Shown here piece after piece: positions 27,944-34,991 of a stretch of DNA of 64,000 bases. Position 1 is the first letter of the stretch. Every line of letters begins with the position of its first letter. Source of the DNA: Microbacterium kyungheense. Its GTDB lineage: Bacteria > Actinomycetota > Actinomycetes > Actinomycetales > Microbacteriaceae. The stretch lies in the NCBI RefSeq assembly GCF_006783905.1, contig NZ_VFPE01000001.1, positions 124,001 to 188,000 on the forward strand, in the 5' to 3' direction. The notes below the pieces were generated by a model. The model did not search any database. It saw only the letters and a program-made list of their open reading frames with translations, and was not told where the DNA came from. Made by a program: the position numbers and the translations under genes.

Positions 27944-29229
27944 CGCAGGTCGTACGGCTGTGTGCGCCGGACCATCGGGGCGAACGAGGCGTGGAAGATC
28001 GTCGACGCCGCGCCGATGGCGCCGGCCTCGCCGGTCACCACCGAGCGCTCGACGGCGACCGTGCGTGCGCGGTGCGCCGTCGGCATGGTGTTGACGGCGC
28101 GCTCGATGGTCGACACCACGATCTCGTGCAGCTCGGGCTCGAACGCCGGGCCGCCGACGACGATCGTCGACAGGTCGAGCACGTCCACCAGGGCGGCCGC
28201 GCCGAGGGCGATCACGTCGGCCACCTGCTGCACCGCCGCGATGACGGCCGCATCGCCGGCGGCCACCTCGGCGCAGAACTCCCGGTAGGTGATCGCCGTG
28301 CCGGCGTAGCCGAGCTCGCGGGCGATCTCGGGGATCGCGACGGGCGGATTGCATTCCCGGACCAGCTCCGGCCGACCCGAGCCGTCGATGCGGCCCAGCC
28401 GGATCGCGCACAGCTGGCCGAACTCGCCGGCGTTGCTGCTGATGCCCCGGTAGGCCTCGCCGTTGAGGACGAGGCCCGAGCCCATGCCGGTGCCGAAGTA
28501 GAGGTAGACGAAGTCGTGCGCACGCGCGGTGCGCCCCACCCATCGTTCGCCCACGGCCGCGGCCGTGCCGTCCTTCTCGACGACGACCGGATACGGCAGG
28601 CGCTCGTCGAGCATCCGGTGCAGCGGCACGTTGCGCCAGGCTCGCGACAGCGGAAGGTCGAGCAGGTCGCCGTCTGCCGTGATGGGTCCCGGCACCGCGA
28701 CGCCGACACCCAGGAAGGTGCCGCGGTCGATCCCCGACGCCGACAGCACGTCCTCGACGTTGACCCCGATGAGCTCCACGAGGTCGGCGGGCGACACCCC
28801 CGGATCGAGATGGATGCTGCGCTGCTCCAGTTCGCGGGCGTCGAGGTCGACGAGCACGACCGACACCACGTCGGGATCGACGAGGATGCCGACGGCGTGC
28901 GCCGCCTCGGCGCGCAGCCGCACGGGGGTGCGGGGCTTGCCCAGCCGCTCGGATCGGGTCTGCTCTCCTTCGGCCAGCAGCTGCCGCTCCAGCAGCACGC
29001 GCAGGATGCGCGACACCGACTGCTGGGTGAGGCCGGTGCGCTCGGCGATCTCGGTGCGGCTGATGGTGCCGGCCTGACGGATGGTCTCGATGATGGCGAC
29101 CTCGTTGAACGACCCGAGGTCGTGCTGGTTGGCGCCGGGGCGGTCGCGGTCGTTGACGGCCCGCGGGTTGCGGCGCGAGTTCGGCGCCGTCGCCGTCCGA
29201 CGGCCGCTGCGATCGGTGGTGTCGGTCAC
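27940..29229 (-). CDS. ROK-family regulator lacking the zinc motif
   Basis: 429 residues from GTG at 29229 (GGAGG 6 bases upstream). A disordered N-tail rich in Arg/Asn/Asp (about 45 residues) precedes the winged helix (EVAIIETIRQAGTISRTEIAERTGLTQQSVSRILRVLLE). The ROK domain keeps the kinase-type Asp (VEKDGTAAAVGE) and FGTGMGSGLVLNG. Where zinc-binding ROK proteins have GEIGH and CxCGxxGCxE, this one has GEFGQL and ECNPPVAIPEIAREL, so His and the Cys cluster are lost. It is therefore likely a regulator without sugar-kinase activity. Both neighbours overlap it by 4 bases, embedding it in the importer operon. Confidence 0.85.
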   Translation of the reverse strand: MTDTTDRSGRRTATAPNSRRNPRAVNDRDRPGANQHDLGSFNEVAIIETIRQAGTISRTEIAERTGLTQQSVSRILRVLLERQLLAEGEQTRSERLGKPRTPVRLRAEAAHAVGILVDPDVVSVVLVDLDARELEQRSIHLDPGVSPADLVELIGVNVEDVLSASGIDRGTFLGVGVAVPGPITADGDLLDLPLSRAWRNVPLHRMLDERLPYPVVVEKDGTAAAVGERWVGRTARAHDFVYLYFGTGMGSGLVLNGEAYRGISSNAGEFGQLCAIRLGRIDGSGRPELVRECNPPVAIPEIARELGYAGTAITYREFCAEVAAGDAAVIAAVQQVADVIALGAAALVDVLDLSTIVVGGPAFEPELHEIVVSTIERAVNTMPTAHRARTVAVERSVVTGEAGAIGAASTIFHASFAPMVRRTQPYDLR

Positions 29230-30482
29230 GGTGCCTCCAGTGCTCCATCGGGGCGTCGTACACCGGCAGCCCATGCGTCATGGCCCGACAGCTCCGCGGG
29301 GTACCGGGCGGCGGCATCCTCGTCGATATCGATCCCCCAGCCCGGCGCCTCGTTCGGTCGAAGCCAGCCGTCCTCGATGCGCAGAGTACCCGGAAACACC
29401 TCGTGCGTGGCGTCGTTGTAGACGTGACCCTCCTGGATCCCGAAGGCCGCAGAGGTCACATCGAGCGCGACGTTGGCCGCGGCGCCGATCGGCGACGTGT
29501 CGCCGGGACCGTGCCAGGCGGTGCGCACGCCGCTGAGCTCGGCCAGGTCGGCGATCTTGCGCGCAGGGGTCAGCCCGCCGATGTCGGACACGTGGCTGCG
29601 GATGTAGTCCACGCCGCCGTCGCGCACCAGGCGAACGGCGTCGGCGAGCGAGGTCGTCAGCTCACCGACGGCGATCGGCGTGCCCGAGGCGGCGCGCACC
29701 TCGGGCAGGCGGTCCCAGTGCTCCGGCGGCAGCACGTCCTCCAGGAAGAAGAGGCCGTACGGCTCCAGAGTGCGTGCGAGCCACATCGCCTCGGAGGGCG
29801 TCAGCCGCGAGTGGACGTCGTGCAACAGCTCGGTGTTCTCGGGCAGCGTCTCGCGGGCCGCCTCGAACAGCGCCGGCGTGCGGCGCAGGTAGTCGCGCGC
29901 GCTCCAGCCGTTGCCGTAGGGCGCGTTCGGGTACTCGCTCTCGACGTACGGCGCGCCGTACCCGCCGCCGCCCGCCGTCGACAGCTGCAGCCGTACGTGG
30001 CGCCAGCCCTGCGCGATGAGCTCCTGCGCGTGGTCGAGCGTCTCGGCGATCGTCCGGCCCGACGCGTGCAGGTACGTCTCGGCGGCGCCGCGCACCTTGC
30101 CGCCGAGCAGCTCGTGCACCGGCATCCCGGCCCGCTTGCCGGCGATGTCCCACAGGGCCTGGTCGATGCCCGAGATCGCGTTGTTGGTGACGGGGCCGCC
30201 GCGCCAGTATCCCGAGAACCCGGCGAGGCGCGTGAGGTCGCCGATGTCACCCGGATAGCGGCCGATCAGCAGCCGCGCCAGGTGCTCCTCGACGAAGGTC
30301 ACCACCGCGCGGTACCGCTGCGTGAAGGTCGCGCACCCGAGTCCGTAGAGGCCGGGCTCGCTCGTGTCGATCCGCACGACCACGAGCGGCGTCCCCTCGG
30401 GGGCGGTGGTGATCGCGCGCACCGAGGTGATGCGCAGGTCCTCCCGCGGCGGCCACGGGTTGGCGAAGGTGTCGAAGGGCAT
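29226..30482 (-). CDS. ManD/RspA-like enolase-superfamily sugar-acid dehydratase
   Basis: 418 residues. GYWRGGPVTNNAISGIDQALWDIAGKRAGMPVHELLGG is typical of the mannonate/galactonate dehydratase branch. The metal ligands sit in LLHDVHSRLTPSEAM, FLEDVLPPEHW and AVGELTTS, and the catalytic His in AWHGPGDTSPIG. It is clearly a paralogue of the ManD at 24811 but differs at many positions, for example no [16 protein letters not shown] motif (here AFGIQEGHVYND). It may dehydrate a different aldonic acid, or mannonate slowly. It overlaps the ROK gene by 4 bases. Confidence 0.85.
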   Translation of the reverse strand: MPFDTFANPWPPREDLRITSVRAITTAPEGTPLVVVRIDTSEPGLYGLGCATFTQRYRAVVTFVEEHLARLLIGRYPGDIGDLTRLAGFSGYWRGGPVTNNAISGIDQALWDIAGKRAGMPVHELLGGKVRGAAETYLHASGRTIAETLDHAQELIAQGWRHVRLQLSTAGGGGYGAPYVESEYPNAPYGNGWSARDYLRRTPALFEAARETLPENTELLHDVHSRLTPSEAMWLARTLEPYGLFFLEDVLPPEHWDRLPEVRAASGTPIAVGELTTSLADAVRLVRDGGVDYIRSHVSDIGGLTPARKIADLAELSGVRTAWHGPGDTSPIGAAANVALDVTSAAFGIQEGHVYNDATHEVFPGTLRIEDGWLRPNEAPGWGIDIDEDAAARYPAELSGHDAWAAGVRRPDGALEAP

Positions 30483-30502
30483 CGGTGGGCTCCAGGTCGT
30501 TT

Positions 30503-31384
30503 CTACAGGTCGTCGGGAAGGTCGAGGGTCTCAAGCGGGATCTCGTGGTGCGCCTCGAACCCGATCAGCTCGCGGGCGGGGGTCAGATCGATGGGCACCT
30601 CGCGCTCCACGAACCGTCGCAGACGCGGCGCCCCGGGCGCGTACCGCTGCAGCAGGTCCTCGGTGCGGTACGGCGCGAGGGTGGAGTTCGCCGCGAGGAA
30701 GAACGCGTGGGCGCCGGTGGTGGATGCCGTCAGCGACAGTTCGACGGCGCGCGCGGCATCCTCCGTCACGAGATACGACCACGCCTCGCGCATGCCGTCG
30801 CGCGGGGCCGCCGCCAGCTCCTCCGCGATCGCGGCCAGGTTGTCTGCGCCGTTCACGTGGGGGAACCGCAGCGTCACGACGTCGATGCCCCAGTGCCGCC
30901 AGGCCATGCGCGCGGTGTTCTCGTCGTTGCGCTTGGACAGCGAGTACCAGTCGGCGATGTCGGTGGGGATGTCGGTGTCGAGCGGGAAGTACGCCGGCGT
31001 CACCTCATGGATGTTCTGCGGCAGCCCGTATGAGTTGATGCTGCCGGCGACGACGGCGCGCGGCAGCCCGCGCGCCCCCGCCTGCGCCAGCACGTTGAAG
31101 GTCGACACCACGTTGGTCGTGTACACGTCGTAGGCCGGCGCGATGTCACGGTGGGCGAGCGCCGCGAGGTGCACGACCAGGTCGGCGCCCTCCAGCGCCC
31201 GTGCGACGTCCTCCTGCGAGCGGGTGTCGCCCACGATGATCCGGTCGGCCTCCAGCGCCGGGTTCTCCTCCCGCGAGAGCGCCGTGACGGATGCCCCGGC
31301 CCGCTGCAGTCGTGCGCTGGTGACGACGCCGATCCGGCCGGACGCGCCGGTCACCAGCACGCGTGCGCCGTTGATGCCGCTCAT
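30503..31384 (-). CDS. NAD-dependent epimerase/dehydrogenase (extended SDR)
   Basis: 293 residues. N-terminal Rossmann loop ARVLVTGASGRIGVV; the catalytic triad is Ser in VVAGSINSYG with Tyr and Lys in DWYSLSKRNDEN. Family members include uronate dehydrogenases, which oxidise hexuronates to aldarolactones, and sugar-nucleotide epimerases. In an operon with a dehydratase acting on sugar acids, a sugar or uronate dehydrogenase role is the simplest reading. ATG at 31384 overlaps the permease stop (ATGA). The open frame upstream is a shadow of the permease. Confidence 0.8.
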   Translation of the reverse strand: MSGINGARVLVTGASGRIGVVTSARLQRAGASVTALSREENPALEADRIIVGDTRSQEDVARALEGADLVVHLAALAHRDIAPAYDVYTTNVVSTFNVLAQAGARGLPRAVVAGSINSYGLPQNIHEVTPAYFPLDTDIPTDIADWYSLSKRNDENTARMAWRHWGIDVVTLRFPHVNGADNLAAIAEELAAAPRDGMREAWSYLVTEDAARAVELSLTASTTGAHAFFLAANSTLAPYRTEDLLQRYAPGAPRLRRFVEREVPIDLTPARELIGFEAHHEIPLETLDLPDDL

Positions 31385-32355
31385 CCCTTGATCCCTCCCG
31401 CCGTGCCCACTCCGCGCAGGAACTGCTTCTGGAAGATGAGGAACAGCACCACGGGGATGATGAGGCTCAGGAACACGGCGGCCATCTTCACGGCCAGCGG
31501 CGTCGGCCCGCTCGCGAGCGTCGGCAGCATCACCGACACGGGCTGCAGGCCGGGGCTCGGCAGCACCAGCATCGGCCACAGGTAGTCCTTCCACGAGCCG
31601 ATCGCCGCCAGCAGCGCGACGACGCCGATGATCGGGCGCGACAGGGGCAGCACGATCGTCCAGAGCACCCGCAGCGGGCCCGCGCCGTCGATCTTCGCGG
31701 CCTCGAGGATCTCGCGCGGCACCGAGTCGAAGAACCTCTTGAGCACCACGACGTTGAACGCGCTCGCCGCGGACGGCAGCCACACCGCCCAGAAGGTATT
31801 GAGCAGGCTGATGTGGAACACCGGCAGGTCGAGCACCGTGAGATACAGCGGCACGAGCGAGATGACACCGGGGAGGAAGAGCGTCGCGAGGATCGCACCG
31901 CTGAGCACCGGCGCCCACTTCGGCTTCAGGACGCTCAGGATGTAGGCGGCGAGGATGCTGATGACGAGCGTCGCGAGCGTCGAGCCGAGCGCTACGATCA
32001 CCGTGTTGCGCAGCGACGAGCCGATCTCGGCGCCGTTCCACGCCCGGACGAGGTTGCTCCACTCGTTGGGGGTGAACCAGATGCCCATGGGGTCGGTGAT
32101 GATCGCCTGCGTGTCGCTGACGGAGGCCTTCGCGGACCACAGCAGCGGCCCGAGCCCGGCGAACACGAGCCCCACCAGTGCGAGACCCTGGATGATCCAC
32201 AGCCAGATGCGGACGCTGCGGCGCTTGCGGTCCGCGAATGAGATCGCGCCGCGTTCCTTGGGCGCCTCGGGGGCACGGCGCCGGCGGCGCTTGCCGGGGC
32301 GGTTCACGACGAGGGTGCGCGTGGCCTCGTCGAGCGGCATGTCCTGATAGGTCAT
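31381..32355 (-). CDS. ABC sugar importer permease, MalG/AraQ-like
   Basis: 324 residues. A charged N-tail (GKRRRRRAPEAPKERG) precedes six membrane segments; the EAA loop reads LEAAKIDGAGPLRVLWTIVLPLSRP. The C terminus FLRGVGTAGGIKG is typical of second permeases of CUT1 importers. I chose ATG at 32355 (ATGA overlap with the other permease and GGAG upstream) over the ATG at 32367. Confidence 0.9.
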   Translation of the reverse strand: MTYQDMPLDEATRTLVVNRPGKRRRRRAPEAPKERGAISFADRKRRSVRIWLWIIQGLALVGLVFAGLGPLLWSAKASVSDTQAIITDPMGIWFTPNEWSNLVRAWNGAEIGSSLRNTVIVALGSTLATLVISILAAYILSVLKPKWAPVLSGAILATLFLPGVISLVPLYLTVLDLPVFHISLLNTFWAVWLPSAASAFNVVVLKRFFDSVPREILEAAKIDGAGPLRVLWTIVLPLSRPIIGVVALLAAIGSWKDYLWPMLVLPSPGLQPVSVMLPTLASGPTPLAVKMAAVFLSLIIPVVLFLIFQKQFLRGVGTAGGIKG

Positions 32356-33305
32356 GAGGTGCTCCATCTGCGGGTCGCCCACAGGTAGACGCCCGACAGG
32401 ACGCACAGGAACGCCGCGAGCATGACGCTCAATGCGGTGGCCGCTCCGAAGTCGCCGTAGACGAACGCGTAGTTGTAGATCTTGAGCAGGACGGTCTGGG
32501 TCGCGTTGTTGGGACCGCCTCCGGTGAACAGGAACGGCTCGGTGAAGATCTGGAACGTGCCGATGAGCTGGAGCAGCATCATGACGAGGATCACGCCGCG
32601 CAGCTGCGGGACGGTCACGTACCACATGCGCTGCCAGATGCTCGCGCCGTCGATCTCGGCGGCCTCGTACAGCTCGGTGCTCACCGAGCGCAGCGCGGCG
32701 ATGTAGATGATCGCGGTGGACCCCGCGCCTGCCCACGTGGCGTAGAGGACGATCGACGGCATCGCCATCGCCTCGGAGTTGAGCCACGGGAACGGGCCGA
32801 GGCCGATCCATCCCAGCATCGTGTTGAACATGCCGCTGGCGGACGGGTCGTAGAAGAACTTCCACAGCAGGATCGCCGCGACGGGCGGGACGATCGCCGG
32901 CAGGTACGCGAGGGCGTTGTAGACGCCGTCGTACTTGCGCAGCTCGTTGATGAGCACGGCCAGGATGATCGGGATGGGGAAGCCGAAGACGAGCGCCAGC
33001 AGCGCGAAGTACGCCGTGTTGCCGACCGCCTGCGCGAGGCCGGGGTCGCTCAGCACGTACTCGAAGTTGCTGAGCCCGACCCATTGCGCGGGCAGGATCA
33101 GGTTCGTCTTCTGGAAGCTCAGCGTCAGCCCCTGGATGATGGGGCCCCAGCTGAAGTAGGCGAACACGAGGACGACGGGGATGGCGAACAGCACGGAGTG
33201 CAGGCCGCCGCCGAGGTACCAGGTTCGGAGGGTGCGCGGACGGCGGGCGGGAGGGGGAGTCTCCGCCGGCCGCGACGGTGCGGTCTTCTCTAGGACTCGG
33301 GTCAT
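32352..33305 (-). CDS. ABC sugar importer permease, MalF/UgpA-like
   Basis: 317 residues with six membrane segments; the EAA loop is YEAAEIDGASIWQRMWYVTVPQLRG. It pairs with the downstream permease (4-base overlap) and the binding protein upstream. ATG at 33305 has GAGG about 8 bases upstream. The importer lacks an ATPase gene here, as does the first importer, so both may use one shared ATPase. Confidence 0.9.
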   Translation of the reverse strand: MTRVLEKTAPSRPAETPPPARRPRTLRTWYLGGGLHSVLFAIPVVLVFAYFSWGPIIQGLTLSFQKTNLILPAQWVGLSNFEYVLSDPGLAQAVGNTAYFALLALVFGFPIPIILAVLINELRKYDGVYNALAYLPAIVPPVAAILLWKFFYDPSASGMFNTMLGWIGLGPFPWLNSEAMAMPSIVLYATWAGAGSTAIIYIAALRSVSTELYEAAEIDGASIWQRMWYVTVPQLRGVILVMMLLQLIGTFQIFTEPFLFTGGGPNNATQTVLLKIYNYAFVYGDFGAATALSVMLAAFLCVLSGVYLWATRRWSTS

Positions 33306-33325
33306 GATTGCCTCGAATCTCCGGA

Positions 33326-33357
33326 TGGATGCCGGCGGCCGGGGCCGCCGGCATCCA
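33326..33357 (-). terminator. 15-bp hairpin after the binding-protein gene, inside the operon
   Basis: TGGATGCCGGCGGCC (33326-33340) pairs perfectly with 33343-33357 with a 2-base loop, in the 61-base gap between the binding-protein stop (33367) and the permease start (33305). In sugar ABC operons such a stem commonly stabilises the binding-protein mRNA or partly terminates transcription, raising its level over the permeases. Confidence 0.65.
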
Positions 33358-33366
33358 CCTCGGAGA

Positions 33367-34749
33367 TCAGCGCGATGCCTGCGCGATGATCCCGTCGACC
33401 ACGCCGTTGGCCTCCTTGATGGTGGCGGCGATGTCGGCGTTCTCGTCGGTGAGGATCTTCTGCACGACCGAGTCGAGCGCGGCGTAGGTCTGCTGCGTCG
33501 CGGTGGGCGGCTCGGGGATCAGCGGGAGCGTGGAGTCCACGTAGCCCGTGAAGTGCTCGCGGGGCACGTTGATGTAGTCCTTGATCCAGCCGAGGTACCG
33601 CTCGTCGATGTCGGGAGAGACGGGGGGCAGTCCGGGGATGCCGACGGGGTTGCCTGCCTCGGCGTCGGCGCTGGCCAGCTCGACGGCCTTGTCCTCGTCG
33701 AAGTACTTCTCGAAGTCGTAGAACTTCACCCAGCGGGCGGCGGCGAGCAGCTCATCAGGCGTCGCCTTCGCGTTGAAGAGCTTGAGCGAGCCGCCGGTGA
33801 GGGTGCCGTTGTCGCCGTTCGCCTGCGGCAGCGCGCCGACCCCGACGGCGTCGGGGTCCATGCCGAAGTCCTTCACGACCATGCCGTAGAGGTCGGGGGC
33901 CTGCATGATGATGCCGATCTTGCCGGCGGCGAAGTCCTGACGGGCGGCCTCCTGGTCGTACAGGAACTGGCTGCCCATGGAGTCGTCCTCCCAGCGCATG
34001 TCGTGCAGCAGCTGGAGGGCCTCGGAGGTGGCGTCGCCCATGACCGCCTTCTTGCCGCCCTCGTCCTGGATCGTGCCGCCCATGCTGTACGTCAGGGTGG
34101 TCAGCATCCAGCCGCCGGTGTTGTTGGTGGTCAGCTGGGCGTAGCCGGCGACGCCGGGCACCTTCTCGCTGATGATCTTGGCGTCCTCGCGCACCTCGTC
34201 CCACGTCGTGGGTGCCTTGTCGGGGTCGAGTCCGGCCTGCTCGAAGATCGCGCGGTTGTATGCGAGGCCCACCGAGAACAGTCCGGTCGGCACCGAGTAG
34301 ATGTTGCCGTCGTCGTCCTGGACGTTGGCGAGCGCCAGCGGGTTCAGGTCGTCGACCATGTCGAGCTCTTCGAGGTACGGCGTCATGTTCGGCAGCTGGC
34401 CGTTGTCGATCAGCTCGTGGCTGTACGTCAGCGAGACGTTCATGACGGTCGGAAGAGTGCCGCCGGCGAGCTTCGCCTGGAACGTCTGAGCGTCCCAGGC
34501 CTCGGTCGAGGTCTTCACGGTGATGTTCGGGTACTGCGACTGGAACTTCTCGATCTGCTTGTCGAAGGCCTTGCGGTCCTCCGGCTTGTCGGCGGTGGGA
34601 TAGTCGCCGACGGTGATCGTGACATCCGCGTCGGGGTCGGCCTCACCGGATGCGGGGGCGTTCCCTCCACCGGCGCTGCAGGCTGCGAGTGCGGTCAATG
34701 CGCCGATCGTGCCGAGCGCGATGGCTGCGCGAAGTGCTGGTTTCCTCAT
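33367..34749 (-). CDS. Extracellular sugar-binding lipoprotein of the second ABC importer
   Basis: 460 residues. The signal peptide MRKPALRAAIALGTIGALTALAAC ends in a lipobox (LAAC, Cys 24). The mature protein has the CUT1 binding-protein layout: VTITVGDYPTADKPEDRKAF, YPNITVKT, an AGGTLPTV segment and TTWDEVREDAKII. Start ATG 34749 has GAGGAG 6 bases upstream; an in-frame extension upstream would place the promoter inside the gene, so it is rejected. It heads the seven-gene operon ending at 27083. Confidence 0.92.
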   Translation of the reverse strand: MRKPALRAAIALGTIGALTALAACSAGGGNAPASGEADPDADVTITVGDYPTADKPEDRKAFDKQIEKFQSQYPNITVKTSTEAWDAQTFQAKLAGGTLPTVMNVSLTYSHELIDNGQLPNMTPYLEELDMVDDLNPLALANVQDDDGNIYSVPTGLFSVGLAYNRAIFEQAGLDPDKAPTTWDEVREDAKIISEKVPGVAGYAQLTTNNTGGWMLTTLTYSMGGTIQDEGGKKAVMGDATSEALQLLHDMRWEDDSMGSQFLYDQEAARQDFAAGKIGIIMQAPDLYGMVVKDFGMDPDAVGVGALPQANGDNGTLTGGSLKLFNAKATPDELLAAARWVKFYDFEKYFDEDKAVELASADAEAGNPVGIPGLPPVSPDIDERYLGWIKDYINVPREHFTGYVDSTLPLIPEPPTATQQTYAALDSVVQKILTDENADIAATIKEANGVVDGIIAQASR

Positions 34750-34814
34750 CGAAACTCCTCGGGGGATTGCAGATGGTGATCGTGCTGTGGACGAGCGATT
34801 CGCCAACGCCGACG

Positions 34815-34844
34815 ACTATAAAACCAAGAGTGTTATTAAGTCAA
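34815..34844 (-). promoter_or_regulatory. Sigma70-type promoter of the second importer operon
   Basis: Read on the minus strand, TTGACT (34839-34844) is followed after 18 bases by TATAGT (34815-34820); TTATAG at 17 bases is the alternative. The spacer TTAATAACACTCTTGG is AT-rich for this genome and has a TTAATAA/TTTTAT pseudo-symmetry that could be a ROK-type operator. The leader would be about 60 bases. Confidence 0.7.
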
Positions 34845-34872
34845 CGGCCAGCACGCGACCCCTCCCCGGGGG

Positions 34873-34957
34873 CTCACAGACTGCGCAGAATCGCGCGAAC
34901 TTCGCAGGCTCGGGGCGATTCCGTGCGAGATCGGTCGCTTTCTGCGAAGTCTGTGAG
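34873..34957. repeat. CACAGACTTCGCAG-type palindromic element, copy 1
   Basis: The arms 34873-34889 and 34941-34957 match at 16 of 17 positions (CTCACAGACTGCGCAGA). The left half continues with a second TTCGCAG. The sequence at 34875-34907 matches 49756-49788 at about 29 of 33 bases, and the right arm plus the GGTGGATGCC beyond it also recur there. It lies between the helR end and the promoter of the importer operon. Confidence 0.75.
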
Positions 34958-34959
34958 GT

Positions 34960-34989
34960 GGATGCCGGCGGCCGGGGCCGCCGGCATCC
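34960..34989 (-). terminator. 14-bp hairpin after the HelR gene
   Basis: GGATGCCGGCGGCC (34960-34973) pairs perfectly with 34976-34989; the 2-base loop is GG. It starts 3 bases after the helR stop (34992) and is nearly identical to the hairpin at 33326. Confidence 0.7.
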
Positions 34990-34991
34990 GC

